A program made the translations under genes and the position numbers. Below, piece after piece: positions 6,926 through 15,903 of a stretch of DNA of 64,000 bases. The stretch is from Pseudomonadota bacterium (GTDB taxonomy: Bacteria > Desulfobacterota > Desulfobulbia > Desulfobulbales > SURF-16). Numbering within the stretch: the first letter of the stretch is position 1; every line of letters starts with the position of its first letter. Where the stretch lies: contig JAHIVT010000031.1 in assembly GCA_018816555.1 (NCBI GenBank), forward strand, positions 1 to 64,000. Reading direction: 5' to 3'. The notes below the pieces were generated by a model that was not told the DNA's origin, ran no database searches, and worked only from the letters and a program-made list of their open reading frames with translations.

Positions 6926-8602
6926 ATGATACGGTTTGCACCAATTGTGCGGGTAAGCACCGAAAAACAAGAGCAACAGGGCGAATCCTTACGGACCCAG
7001 AAAAGCCAACTCGTCCAGTATGCTAAAAGCCTGGGAGGCGTTATTCCTGAGTTTTGCTGGCAATATTCCGGCCAGGAACATGCAACTCCTGATTTTGAGC
7101 GCAGGAAGCTCGAAAAACTGCTAAAGGATTCCAGTAAGGGGATATTTGATGCAGTGATCGTGACCGATGCCTCCCGCTGGTCCCGCGATAATCGCAAAAG
7201 CAAAGAGGGCCTTCAGGTCTTTCGGGAACAGGGTATTCGGTTTTTCGTCGGCACCACCGAATATTATCTTTTCAATCCCGAGCATACTTTCTTTCTAGGG
7301 ATGGCGGCGGAAATCGGCGAATTCCATGCCCGGCAGCAAAGCCTTAAATCAATTACAAACCGAATCGAACGTGCTCGGAGGGGCATTCCATCCACCGGAA
7401 AACTGCCTTATGGACGAATTTTTAATCCAGTGACCAGCCAATGGGACATCGACCCGGAAAAGCAGAAGAATATTATATGGGCGGCGGAGCGGTATCTTGC
7501 CGGCGAGCCTATGGGAAAGATATCTGCTACCTTGGGCATGAACCATACGAACTTATGGAAGGTCCTCACCCAAAGATCAGGGGAAGAATGGACAATATGC
7601 TTTCGTGTCAAGAAATTGAACGTTGACGAGGAGGTCACAATTCAGATTCCCCCTCTTTTACCGGCTGAAACCATAGCCGCAATCAAAGAGAGGGCCGCTG
7701 GTAACAAGACATATTCCCACGGCCAAATCAAGAACCCTTATTTGTTAGGTCGGGTCGTTTTTTGTGCAGAATGCGGTTATGCGATGTTCGGACAGACAAA
7801 CCACCACAATCGTCGCTATTATCGCCATCCTAGAGGAAGGACCAAGGTTTGCGATCCTAGCTTGTGGGTTCCGGCTGAGGACTTGGAGAAAGCTGTAATG
7901 GTGCAGATTGTTGCCATGTTCGGCGACCCTGAAATTTTAAAAGAGGCCGTTGAGCGGGCTACGCCTAACGCAGGGAGAACCGAGGAGCTTCAAACCCGAC
8001 GTAAAGACATCGAAAAAGGAATCTCCTCAATCCAGGCTAAAAAAGATCGTCTGGTTGAAGCCGTTGCGGATGGAATAATGTCCAGCGACGAAATCCGGAT
8101 GAAGATGGATAAGCTTCGTAGTCAGGAAGAATGTCTTCGGGAAGAAAAGGTCCGCATTGGTTGCAAGCTCGATAACCTTCCGGACTACCGACGGCAGGTT
8201 TCCAAACTGGCTAAACTTGCCAGGACAGCGAGTGCTGAAAGTATGTCTCGCAGGCCGGAACGGTTATCACAAATGACTTTCCAGCAGAAAAGGCAGCTTG
8301 TTCAAACCGCTTTCGGTGGAACGGACATGGACGGCAAGCGTCTCGGAGTCTACATCAAAAAGAATGAAAAAGGGATATGGCAATACGAAATTAAGGGAAT
8401 AGTCTCGGCGGCCGATTGGCTCAATGTCAATATCTCGCAGGCATCAGAACCGACCTTTGCTGGAAAGCTTCCTATGAAGAAAAAAGAGGCTCAGGACATA
8501 TTAGGCGTTGATACAGATTATAGCGATTTCAATCCATTAGAAGCTTTGGAAGAAGGTTTAACTAAATTTACTAAGCCTTGCACAGCAGCAGACCCTCTTT
8601 GA
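6926..8602 (+). CDS. Large serine recombinase (integrase of the element)
   Basis: This 558-residue protein starts at ATG 6926 behind GGGGAG. The N-terminal resolvase domain has the catalytic Ser in [16 protein letters not shown] (about residue 11) and the DASRWSRD motif. The recombinase domain follows ([12 protein letters not shown] onward). A zinc ribbon has [11 protein letters not shown], then the YYRH block and a further Cys. A coiled-coil stretch (about residues 350-415) comes next, as in phiC31-type integrases. The gene runs across attR: the last element-encoded residues are LTKFTKP, and the final CTAADPL plus the stop come from antisense yjbQ. In the excised circle the frame stays open for 78 further codons, to the TGA at 398-400. 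Confidence 0.95.
   Translation: MIRFAPIVRVSTEKQEQQGESLRTQKSQLVQYAKSLGGVIPEFCWQYSGQEHATPDFERRKLEKLLKDSSKGIFDAVIVTDASRWSRDNRKSKEGLQVFREQGIRFFVGTTEYYLFNPEHTFFLGMAAEIGEFHARQQSLKSITNRIERARRGIPSTGKLPYGRIFNPVTSQWDIDPEKQKNIIWAAERYLAGEPMGKISATLGMNHTNLWKVLTQRSGEEWTICFRVKKLNVDEEVTIQIPPLLPAETIAAIKERAAGNKTYSHGQIKNPYLLGRVVFCAECGYAMFGQTNHHNRRYYRHPRGRTKVCDPSLWVPAEDLEKAVMVQIVAMFGDPEILKEAVERATPNAGRTEELQTRRKDIEKGISSIQAKKDRLVEAVADGIMSSDEIRMKMDKLRSQEECLREEKVRIGCKLDNLPDYRRQVSKLAKLARTASAESMSRRPERLSQMTFQQKRQLVQTAFGGTDMDGKRLGVYIKKNEKGIWQYEIKGIVSAADWLNVNISQASEPTFAGKLPMKKKEAQDILGVDTDYSDFNPLEALEEGLTKFTKPCTAADPL
8555..8596. other. attR junction (element | chromosome)
   Basis: The element half-site TAACTAAATTTACTAAG (8559-8575) is followed by CC, then the TT core at 8578-8579. 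The yjbQ sequence (GCACAGCAGCAGACC on the plus strand) follows. Joining the yjbQ parts of attL and attR across the core restores an uninterrupted yjbQ frame reading [10 protein letters not shown], which confirms the crossover point to within the TT. Confidence 0.88.
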
Positions 8603-8702
8603 TACCGCTTTCCTCCAGGCATTTCTCCACCTGGGGGGTGATGTTGATAAAAGCCCGGCGGGTGGGCACCTCAAACCAGAGTTCCTTGTGAAAGCTTTTC
8701 AT
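8571..8702 (-). pseudogene. yjbQ: 5' part of chromosomal yjbQ, split by the mobile element
   Basis: Starting at ATG 8702 (minus strand) with a GGAG site 11 bases upstream, it encodes 41 residues of YjbQ ending in GLLLC. It then runs into element DNA, giving two foreign codons (KA) and a TAG at 8571-8573. The intact gene would continue with NAMHIT at 164 and leftward. The truncated 43-residue product lacks the conserved His-rich core and is presumably inactive. The host promoter and ribosome binding site appear untouched, so a short transcript antisense to the 3' end of the recombinase gene is expected. Confidence 0.92.
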
Positions 8703-8997
8703 TTTGATTATTTCTCCTAATTCCCGTCGTCTGCCTGACCGCTTTTTGTGTCGTTTTGCCTGGCATAGCCTGAATTTTCCGGACAATCTGCCAATATCTC
8801 ATAATTTTCAAATCTGTAAAGCATTCAATTTTTACTTATCACGCAACATCTCTTAAAAACAGTATTTTTTTAACATTTGTTTTCTTCTATCGCATGCATT
8901 TGTTATAGTGATATGAAGTTTCCAAATGACAAAACAGCAGGACATGGTTTTCTCCCCGGAGGGCAGCGCCTCTCCGGAGATTGATCCAGGGGGGATT

Positions 8998-9246
8998 ATG
9001 AAGACGAAGCTCGGCCTGGCAATGGCACTTTTGCTGGGGGTGATCATTTTTACCCTGCAGAATACGGAAATGATAAGTATCCGATTTTTGTTCTGGCAGT
9101 TTTCGCTGTCCCGGGCGCTCATGCTGTTTCTTGTCCTGGGCATCGGCATTCTCCTCGGATTCCTGCTCGGTTCCTACCGCAGAAATGCCCCCACTAATGA
9201 TGCCGACTTTTCGCAATGGAAAGATGATGCCGGGAGGAATGTATGA
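8998..9246 (+). CDS. LapA-like (DUF1049) inner-membrane protein
   Basis: This 82-residue protein has two membrane helices (about 4-20 and 38-58) separated by the TLQNTEMISIRFLFW segment typical of LapA/DUF1049 proteins. A short polar tail follows. In E. coli, LapA works with LapB in lipopolysaccharide assembly control; here no lapB is next to it. ATG 8998 follows a GGGGG stretch. The stop overlaps the start of the next gene by 4 bases, so the two are probably co-translated. Confidence 0.75.
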   Translation: MKTKLGLAMALLLGVIIFTLQNTEMISIRFLFWQFSLSRALMLFLVLGIGILLGFLLGSYRRNAPTNDADFSQWKDDAGRNV

Positions 9247-10613
9247 ATCTGTCCCCTCTGTTCACCCCGCAATCGGTGGCGGTCATCGGGGTGTCGGCCA
9301 GTAATGACCGGCATCCAGCCAATGTCATTTTTTTCAAGAATCTGCTGCGTTATCCGGTCAAGACCTATGCGGTGAATGTCAAGGGCGGCGCAATCGACGG
9401 CGAGCAGGTCTTTCCTTCGGTGAGCGCCATCCCTGACAGCATCGATCTGGCGGTGATCGCCGTACGGGCGGAATATGTTCCAGCCGTGCTCGAGGAATGC
9501 ATTCGGGCGGATGTCAAAAGCGCCATTGTCATCTCCGGCGGTTTTTCCGAGGTGGGCCAGGATGATCTGCAGGCCGGCCTGGTCAGCATTGCCTCGGGTG
9601 CCGCTTTCCCCTTTGTCGGCCCCAACTGTCTGGGCATCTACTCCCCCGGAGTGGTGGACACCTTCTTTCTGCCGACGGAGCGCATGGTGCAGCCGGAAGC
9701 CGGTGATGTGGCCGTGGTCAGTCAGAGCGGCGGCATCCTTGTTGATCTGTTGGTCAAATTCGCCCGGGAGGGTGTCGGCATTTCAAGCGCCATCAGCATC
9801 GGCAACAAGGCCTATATCCGCGAACTGCAGCTGCTGGAATTCCTTGATGACGATCCACGCACCGGGGTCATCGTTTTCTATGTGGAGGGTTTTGCCAGGA
9901 ATGAGGGCCGAGCTTTTGTCCAGCGGGCGGCAAAATGCCGCAAGCCGGTTATTGTTCTCAAGGCCGGCAAGACCAGCGAGGGAAGTGCGGCCGTGTCAAG
10001 CCATACCGCCTCCCTGGCTGGCGATTACCGGGTGTTTGCCTCCGTCCTCGCCCAGTACGGCCTCATTGAGGCGCGAAACGAACTGGAACTTGTTTCCTTC
10101 TGTGAGGCCTTGAGCTGCTATCCCGACACCGTGATCAAGGGACGGGTGGGTATTATCAGCGGCAGCGGCGGCCACGGGGCCATGGCGGTGGACGCCTGCG
10201 TGGGCGGCGGGCTGAGCGTGCCGCGTTTTACCGAAGCCGTTCAGCAGTCACTGCGCAACAGTCTGTCCGAGAGCATACGCACCATCGCCTCGGTGGCCAA
10301 TCCCGTTGACCTGACCGGCAGCGCGGTGGAGAACGACTTTATCGCCGCGGTGGAGGCCTTCTGTGAGATCGCTGACATCGACAGCATCCTGCTGCTCATG
10401 CTGCCTTATCTGCCCGGCATCAGCGCTGATCTCGGGGCGCGGCTGAGCAAGGTGTACCGGCGCCACGGCAAGCCTTTGATCGCCTATGTTCCCCATGTTG
10501 AAAAATACCGGATGCTCATCGAGGGCTTTGAACTCAACCGGGTCCCGGTGGCATCCTCGATTGAAAGCGCCGTTCATATGACCTCTGTACTCAGGAGATG
10601 CCGGCTGTGTTGA
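9243..10613 (+). CDS. ADP-forming acyl-CoA synthetase, alpha (CoA-binding) subunit
   Basis: This 456-residue protein contains a CoA-binding Rossmann domain (SVAVIGVSASNDRHPANVI) and two succinyl-CoA-ligase-like domains (FPFVGPNCLGIYSP, VAVVSQSGGILVDLL). The phosphorylated His is in SSHTASLAG (about residue 253). The family converts acetyl-CoA or other acyl-CoA, ADP and phosphate to acid, CoA and ATP, a substrate-level phosphorylation step. The next gene supplies the ATP-grasp part. The alpha stop lies 16 bases inside the beta gene, which implies translational coupling. Substrate range cannot be read from the sequence. Confidence 0.9.
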   Translation: MNLSPLFTPQSVAVIGVSASNDRHPANVIFFKNLLRYPVKTYAVNVKGGAIDGEQVFPSVSAIPDSIDLAVIAVRAEYVPAVLEECIRADVKSAIVISGGFSEVGQDDLQAGLVSIASGAAFPFVGPNCLGIYSPGVVDTFFLPTERMVQPEAGDVAVVSQSGGILVDLLVKFAREGVGISSAISIGNKAYIRELQLLEFLDDDPRTGVIVFYVEGFARNEGRAFVQRAAKCRKPVIVLKAGKTSEGSAAVSSHTASLAGDYRVFASVLAQYGLIEARNELELVSFCEALSCYPDTVIKGRVGIISGSGGHGAMAVDACVGGGLSVPRFTEAVQQSLRNSLSESIRTIASVANPVDLTGSAVENDFIAAVEAFCEIADIDSILLLMLPYLPGISADLGARLSKVYRRHGKPLIAYVPHVEKYRMLIEGFELNRVPVASSIESAVHMTSVLRRCRLC

Positions 10614-11326
10614 CCAAAGAGATGATGGATATGCTGCATCGTGGCAGGAAGAACGGCTGGCTGATGGAGCCTGAAGCCAAGGGGCTTTTCGCCTCAGCCG
10701 CTCTGCCGGTGCCCCGCTTTGCCTGGGCTCTGGATCTGCAGGAAAGTCTGCAAAGTGCCGCTGCCATCGGCTATCCCCTGGTGGCAAAGGTTGTTTCCCC
10801 CGAGGTGATTCATAAGTCGGAGGTGGGCGGTGTGGCGGTGGGCATTGCCGATGACCGCCAATTGCGGCAGTTTTATGAAAAGGTCAGCGGGTTACCCGGT
10901 TTTACCGGGCTGCTGCTGGAAGAGATGGCAGCAGGCATTGAACTGATCGTGGGGGCCAAGATCGACTACCAGTTCGGGCTGATTATTCTGCTCGGCATCG
11001 GCGGCACCAGTGTGGAGATCTATGGTGACGTGGCCATCAGGATGGCGCCCCTGACCCCATCGGATGTCCACTCCATGCTGCATGAGCTGAAGGGCGGGCA
11101 ACTGCTGTCCGGTTACCGCGGCAGCGCGGCAGTCAATAAAGAGAAGCTGGCCCGGGTGCTGGTTGATTTCGCCGAGTTGGTGCAGGACATGGTTCCCTAT
11201 ATTGAGTCGATTGATCTGAACCCCCTGCTCTGTTCCGGGGAGGGCTGCGTCATTGCCGATGCCCGTATCATGCTCGGCGATGTTTTTCTGAAAACAGGCG
11301 AGGCTGACTCGGTTTTTACCGGATAG
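10598..11326 (+). CDS. ADP-forming acyl-CoA synthetase, beta (ATP-grasp) subunit
   Basis: This 242-residue ATP-grasp_5 domain protein has motifs LFASAALPVPRF, YPLVAKVVSPEVIHKSEVGGV, LLLEEMAAGIELIVG and the C-terminal IDLNPLL. It is the usual length for a separate beta subunit and overlaps the alpha gene by 16 bases. Together they form an acetate/acyl-CoA:ADP ligase. The ATG at 10598 has CAGGAG directly before it; a GTG a few codons later is possible. Confidence 0.9.
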   Translation: MPAVLTKEMMDMLHRGRKNGWLMEPEAKGLFASAALPVPRFAWALDLQESLQSAAAIGYPLVAKVVSPEVIHKSEVGGVAVGIADDRQLRQFYEKVSGLPGFTGLLLEEMAAGIELIVGAKIDYQFGLIILLGIGGTSVEIYGDVAIRMAPLTPSDVHSMLHELKGGQLLSGYRGSAAVNKEKLARVLVDFAELVQDMVPYIESIDLNPLLCSGEGCVIADARIMLGDVFLKTGEADSVFTG

Positions 11327-11342
11327 AGGATACAAGAACCGG

Positions 11343-12299
11343 ATGGAATATAAGGATTATTATAAGACCCTTGGCGTTGAAAGGGACGCCGGCCAGGATG
11401 AAATCAAAAGGGCCTACAGGAAACTGGCCCGCAAATTTCACCCGGATGTCAACAAGGATGCGGATGCGGAAAAACATTTCAAGGAAATCGGCGAGGCCTA
11501 TGAGGTATTGAAGGATCCGGAAAAGAGAACGGCCTATGACCACATTGGCTCGGGCTTTCAGGAGGGGCAGGAGTTCCGACCGCCGCCTGACTGGAATGCC
11601 GGCTTTGAGTTCAGCGGCGGTGGTTTTAGCGATGCCTCGGGCAATTACAGCGATTTTTTTGAGGAGTTGTTCGGCCGGGCAGGCGCAGGCATGGGGGGAC
11701 GAAGCTTCCATGTGCACCGTGGCGGCATACGGGCCAAGGGCGAGGACCACCATGCCAAAATCATGATTAATCTTGAGGATTCCTTTACCGGCGCGGTGCA
11801 GATCATTACCCTGCAGCTTACCGAAGTGGATGAGACGGGCCGGATAGTGTCGCGGCCGCATACCTTGAATGTGCGCATTCCCAAGGGAATCATGGAAGGA
11901 CAGTCCATCCGTCTAGCCCAGCAGGGAGGCCAAGGGTTCGGCGGCGGTCCCCGGGGGGATCTTTATATCGAAATCGCCTTTCATCCCCATCCGCTGTTTA
12001 AGGCGGATAAAAAGGATATCTATCTGGAACTGCCGATAACCCCATGGGAGGCGGCACTCGGCGCAACAGTCCCGGTCCCGACCCTGGGCGGCAGGGTTGA
12101 GATGAAAATTCCAGCCGGTTCCCAGTCAGGGCAGAAGCTGCGTCTGAAAAACAAGGGGTTGCCCGGCACAACCGCCGGTGACCTGTTTGTGGTCCTGAAG
12201 GTGGTGGTGCCCAAGGCTGACTCGGAGGCAGCAAAGGAAATCTATGAAAAAATGGCCGCCGTCATGCCGATGAATCCGCGCAGCGCTCTTGGAGTCTGA
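11343..12299 (+). CDS. cbpA: DnaJ-type co-chaperone, CbpA-like
   Basis: This 318-residue type II J-protein has an N-terminal J domain with the HPD triad at 33-35. A Gly/Phe-rich linker follows (EFSGGGFSDASGNYSDFFEELFG), then two C-terminal substrate-binding domains (about 120-310). The Cys-rich zinc finger of DnaJ is absent. It stimulates DnaK ATPase in the cytoplasm. The next gene, 3 bases downstream, is a CbpM-like modulator, the same pairing as E. coli cbpA-cbpM. Confidence 0.9.
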   Translation: MEYKDYYKTLGVERDAGQDEIKRAYRKLARKFHPDVNKDADAEKHFKEIGEAYEVLKDPEKRTAYDHIGSGFQEGQEFRPPPDWNAGFEFSGGGFSDASGNYSDFFEELFGRAGAGMGGRSFHVHRGGIRAKGEDHHAKIMINLEDSFTGAVQIITLQLTEVDETGRIVSRPHTLNVRIPKGIMEGQSIRLAQQGGQGFGGGPRGDLYIEIAFHPHPLFKADKKDIYLELPITPWEAALGATVPVPTLGGRVEMKIPAGSQSGQKLRLKNKGLPGTTAGDLFVVLKVVVPKADSEAAKEIYEKMAAVMPMNPRSALGV

Positions 12300-12302
12300 G
12301 AT

Positions 12303-12620
12303 ATGGCAAATAAAAGAGACCAAAATTATCTGTTTCAGCCGCTGACCGGCATGATCCTTGACGATCAGGCCAGGCTTTCTCTCGAAGAATTGTGTGAAAT
12401 CTGCGATATCAGTGCGGAAACGATTCTGGCGATGATCGAGGAAGGACTGCTTGAGCCCCAGGGCAGGAGGCCTCCTGAATGGCGTTTCAGATGCTATGAG
12501 GTCCGCCGGGTGCAGGTGGCCTTGCGGTTGCAGCAGGATCTCAGGGTCAATCTGCCGGGGGCTGCCCTGATTATTGATCTGCTTGAGGAACTGGAGGAAC
12601 TCCGGCGCCGCCTGGGATGA
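12303..12620 (+). CDS. cbpM: CbpM-like MerR-fold chaperone modulator
   Basis: This 105-residue protein begins with a stretch that fits MerR/CbpM folds (LSLEELCEICDISAETILAMIEEGLLEPQG) and continues with WRFRCYEVRRVQVALRLQQDLRVN. It ends in a Leu/Glu/Arg helix. CbpM binds the J domain of CbpA and inhibits it. Direct coupling to the J-protein gene (3-base gap) makes that role likely, although a DNA-binding MerR regulator of the operon is also possible. Confidence 0.75.
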   Translation: MANKRDQNYLFQPLTGMILDDQARLSLEELCEICDISAETILAMIEEGLLEPQGRRPPEWRFRCYEVRRVQVALRLQQDLRVNLPGAALIIDLLEELEELRRRLG

Positions 12621-12801
12621 TGTTTTGTTTCTCCGGTTTTTTGCACGGGGGAGATCCTGGAGTCTGTGGTTGATCGCCGAATAGCCGGTTTCCGGGTAGT
12701 GCTGGGGAAAATTGAAGATACTAAGGATGTCATTTACCTGATCAGCGCGGAGTTTGTCGGACATTCGCCTGAAGTTTTTGAGGAATAAAGGATTGCCTTC
12801 C

Positions 12802-14955
12802 GTGAATAATCATAATGTTTCCGTGGAGTTTCCTAATCTGCCCGCCCGGCTGGGCGGGCTTGCCGATCTGGCCGAGAATCTCTGGTGGAGCTGGAACCCT
12901 GCCGCCCGCATGCTTTTTAAAATGATTGACCGGCAGGCCTGGAAGGCAAGTGTGCACAATCCTGACAAAATGCTGCGGGATCTGCCCCGGGAGGTGCTGG
13001 AGGCCGCGGCGAAAAAGACTGATTATATTCGCTATTATGATCTAGTCATGTCCCGCTATCGTAAATATATGGCCAACAGGCTCTGTTCTCTTTTTCCTGA
13101 CTCCGACAATCCTTCCCAGGTGACCATAGCCTATTTCAGCGCCGAATACGGCCTGCATCGCTCACTGCCTTTTTATGCGGGTGGCCTAGGCTTTCTTGCC
13201 GGTGATTTCATCAAGGAATGCAGCGATCTGAGTGTGCCGCTCATTGCCGTGGGGTTCATGTATCCGGAAGGGTATGTCAACCAGCGGATCAGTGAATCGG
13301 GCTGGCAGGAAAATATCAGCACCCAGCTTGACCGCAATCAGGCTGCGATTTCAAAGGTATTCGACGGTAACGGCAACCATCTTATCGTTCAGGTGCCGGT
13401 GGTTGACCCGCCGATTTATGTGGCGGTATGGAAAGTTGATGTGGGCCGGGTGCCTCTCTATCTTCTCGATACGGACATCGAAGAAAATGATCCCTGGAAC
13501 CGGGGGATTTCCGCCAGGCTCTATATCGGCGACATGGAACAGCGGCTGCGTCAGGAGATTGTCCTGGGCATCGGGGGCATGGAGGTGCTGGAGGCCCTGC
13601 ATGTCAAGCACTCCATTGTCCATCTCAATGAGGGGCATGCCGCCTTTGCTCTTCTTGAGAGACTACGGGACCGCCTGCAGAACGGCTTCTCCCAGGAGGA
13701 GGCCTTCACCAACGTGCGGCAGACCACGGTTTTTACCACCCATACGCCGGTTCCCGCCGGTCATGACGTTTTCCCTTTTCCTTTGATGGACAAATACTTC
13801 CGTGACTTCTGGCCCTCTCTGCAGATGGATCGCGATACCTTTCTCAACCTGGGGGTTCATCCTGATGAGCCGAATAAAGGTTTTAATATGACGGCGTTTG
13901 CCCTGCGCCTGTCCGGCTATCGCAATGGGGTCAGCAGAAAACACGGAGAGGTCGCCAACCGGATGTGGCAGGGGCTCTGGGTAGCGGAGGACCAAGGGCA
14001 AGAGGCTGCTGCCATTGACTTTGTGACCAACGGCGTGCATGTGCCCACCTGGATTGAGCCGAAACTCGAACTTCTTTTCAACAAATATCTGGGGCCGGAC
14101 TGGCAGGCGGATCATGATAATCCCTATCTGTGGGAAATGATCGATGAAATTCCGGATGAAGAGCTGTGGAAAACCCACGTCTGGCTGAAAATAAAGCTTT
14201 TTAATGTCATCCGGGAGAGAGCTAGGCAGCGGTGGACCAATGACCGCTCTCATCCTTCAGTGGCACTGGCCTGCGGTACCCTGCTCGACCCCTCTGTGTT
14301 GACCATCGGCTTTGCGCGGAGATTTGCCACCTATAAACGGGCGGATCTGATTCTGCAGGATGCGGAGCGGTTGGGAAAACTGCTCGGCCGTCAGAACCAG
14401 CCGATACAGATTATCTTTGCCGGCAAGGCCCATCCGGCGGATGATCCAGGTAAACTCATGCTGCAGAAAATCTTCAACGCCGCCCGTAACCCGGACTTTA
14501 ACGGCAGGATCGCCTTTGTGGAGGATTACGGGGAGCAGATTGCCCAGTACCTTGTGCACGGTGTCGATGTCTGGCTGAACAACCCCCTTTCACCAATGGA
14601 GGCCTGCGGCACCAGCGGCATGAAAGCCTCGCTCAACGGCGTGCCGCAGTGCAGCATCCCTGACGGGTGGTGGCTTGAGGCCTATAACGGTGAGAACGGC
14701 TGGTCCTTTGACGGCGGGCATACAGAAGGTTCCCGTGATAAAATCGATGCTGACTTGCTGTATCAGGTACTGGAGGAAAAAATTATCCCTCTCTATTACC
14801 AGGTGGATGAGGATGGTACCCCGTCCGGCTGGGTGAGAGTCATGAAGCATGCCATCAAAAGCACGGCGGCCCAGTTCTCAGCCAGACGGATGGTGCGGGA
14901 ATATGTGGAGAAATTTTACAGCAAGGCCGCTCATTTTACCACCGAGGTGGCATGA
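12802..14955 (+). CDS. glgP: Alpha-glucan phosphorylase (GT35, short type)
   Basis: This protein of about 717 residues belongs to the TIGR02094-type alpha-glucan phosphorylases. Landmarks are NLWWSWNPAARMLF near the N-terminus, IAYFSAEYGLHRSLPFYAGGLG, VHLNEGHAAFALLERL, FARRFATYKRADLI, and the PLP lysine in ACGTSGMKASLNG (about 608). It releases glucose-1-phosphate from glucans. I place the start at GTG 12802 behind AAAGGA; an in-frame TTG at 12754 would add 16 residues. A second GT35 enzyme of the classical long type lies at 28349-30835. Confidence 0.88.
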   Translation: MNNHNVSVEFPNLPARLGGLADLAENLWWSWNPAARMLFKMIDRQAWKASVHNPDKMLRDLPREVLEAAAKKTDYIRYYDLVMSRYRKYMANRLCSLFPDSDNPSQVTIAYFSAEYGLHRSLPFYAGGLGFLAGDFIKECSDLSVPLIAVGFMYPEGYVNQRISESGWQENISTQLDRNQAAISKVFDGNGNHLIVQVPVVDPPIYVAVWKVDVGRVPLYLLDTDIEENDPWNRGISARLYIGDMEQRLRQEIVLGIGGMEVLEALHVKHSIVHLNEGHAAFALLERLRDRLQNGFSQEEAFTNVRQTTVFTTHTPVPAGHDVFPFPLMDKYFRDFWPSLQMDRDTFLNLGVHPDEPNKGFNMTAFALRLSGYRNGVSRKHGEVANRMWQGLWVAEDQGQEAAAIDFVTNGVHVPTWIEPKLELLFNKYLGPDWQADHDNPYLWEMIDEIPDEELWKTHVWLKIKLFNVIRERARQRWTNDRSHPSVALACGTLLDPSVLTIGFARRFATYKRADLILQDAERLGKLLGRQNQPIQIIFAGKAHPADDPGKLMLQKIFNAARNPDFNGRIAFVEDYGEQIAQYLVHGVDVWLNNPLSPMEACGTSGMKASLNGVPQCSIPDGWWLEAYNGENGWSFDGGHTEGSRDKIDADLLYQVLEEKIIPLYYQVDEDGTPSGWVRVMKHAIKSTAAQFSARRMVREYVEKFYSKAAHFTTEVA

Positions 14956-14982
14956 GTCCGGAGGAGTCAATGTGCCGTATGC

Positions 14983-15612
14983 TTATTTCATGCGGTGAAT
15001 CGCGGATATTTCGTCGGGTCCGGTGATGCAGACATCCAAATCTTTGATGATCCCGTCTTCCAGGCCATAGACCCAGCCATGGACAGCCAGTTCCCGCCCG
15101 GCTTTCCATGCATTCTGGACAATGGTTGTGTGGCAGACGTTGGCCACCTGTTCAACCACATTCAGTTCACAGAGCAGTCTGAATCTGTCCGTCTCATTTT
15201 CCAAGGCATCGATTTTTTTTTGGTGAAAACGGTAAACATCCTTTATGTGCCGCAGCCAGTTATCAATCAGGCCATGTTCCTTGCTCTCCAGGGCTGCCTT
15301 GATGCCACCGCAGCCATAATGGCCGCAGACAATAATATGTTCGATTTTCAGCACCTCAACGGCATATTGAATGACCGACAGGCAGTTCAGATCGGTATGG
15401 ACCACCACATTGGCAATATTGCGGTGGACAAAGATCTCCCCCGGCAGCAGGTCGACAATCTGATTTGCCGGCACACGGCTGTCGGCACAGCCGATCCATA
15501 AATACTGCGGGCTCTGTTGCTTTGACAGTCTCAGGAAGAAATTAGGGTCGGACTCCGAAGTCTTTGCCGCCCATTTTTTATTGTTCTCAAAAAGATGTAA
15601 TAGTTTGCGCAT
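14983..15612 (-). CDS. can: Beta-class carbonic anhydrase
   Basis: This 209-residue protein interconverts CO2 and bicarbonate in the cytoplasm. The zinc ligands and catalytic pair sit where they do in E. coli Can: Cys42, Asp44 and Arg46 in CADSRVP, and His98 and Cys101 in CGHYGCGG. I chose ATG 15612 (MRKLLHLFENNKKWA), which matches the family N-terminus; an upstream in-frame ATG would add 26 unconserved residues. It is convergent with the glucan phosphorylase gene and ends 27 bases from it. Bicarbonate supply for the carboxylase set at 48919-52759 is a plausible link. Confidence 0.92.
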   Translation of the reverse strand: MRKLLHLFENNKKWAAKTSESDPNFFLRLSKQQSPQYLWIGCADSRVPANQIVDLLPGEIFVHRNIANVVVHTDLNCLSVIQYAVEVLKIEHIIVCGHYGCGGIKAALESKEHGLIDNWLRHIKDVYRFHQKKIDALENETDRFRLLCELNVVEQVANVCHTTIVQNAWKAGRELAVHGWVYGLEDGIIKDLDVCITGPDEISAIHRMK

Positions 15613-15903
15613 AGGTTGCCTTGGAGAGTAATACGAATTTTTTTTAAGTTTATCCTGTTTCGCTGTTTCCTGCAACCCGAAATGTCTCAAAGCTGTGCCG
15701 CATGATGACGGGGCTGCGCGACTTTCATTTTTGCAAGAGGCTCATAGTTATGGAATTTTTTTATCCTGATGCCGGTGATGGAAGCCTATCTCCAGCATTC
15801 CCTTATTAGCATTAATAGGATAAAAATTCGATAATTTTATCGCTGAAAAAACGAGTTGGTTTTTATGGGAGACTCGTTGCCGGGAGGCTGCACCGCCCCT
15901 GCA

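Larger units (their letters stand above)
163..8579. mobile_element. Integrated serine-recombinase element (putative phage satellite) in yjbQ
   Basis: The element is defined by the two halves of one yjbQ gene on either side and by reconstructable att sites sharing a TT core (163-164 and 8578-8579). Removing one core copy leaves about 8,415 bp. On the plus strand it holds a gp3-like small terminase, a Cys-rich small protein, a polymerase-like protein, a zinc-ribbon membrane protein, a tyrosine recombinase, an intact yjbQ and a large serine recombinase. One secreted-protein gene is on the minus strand. Base composition is visibly more AT-rich than the chromosome to the right, especially in 2836-5905. 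No structural virion genes are present. The satellite interpretation is inference; the integration itself is read directly from the sequence. Confidence 0.92.

Noticed and set aside
163-8579. Complete prophage
   Set aside because: No capsid, portal, large terminase, tail or lysis gene is visible in 8.4 kb.
8703-8786. Upstream extension of the yjbQ 5' fragment
   Set aside because: The element copy and the GGAG site both place the start at MKSF (8702).
15755-15828. Inverted repeat TTTTTATCCT / AGGATAAAAA as a terminator
   Set aside because: The arms (15758-15767 and 15817-15826) are AT-rich and 49 bases apart, with no suitable hairpin-plus-T-run geometry for either neighbour.
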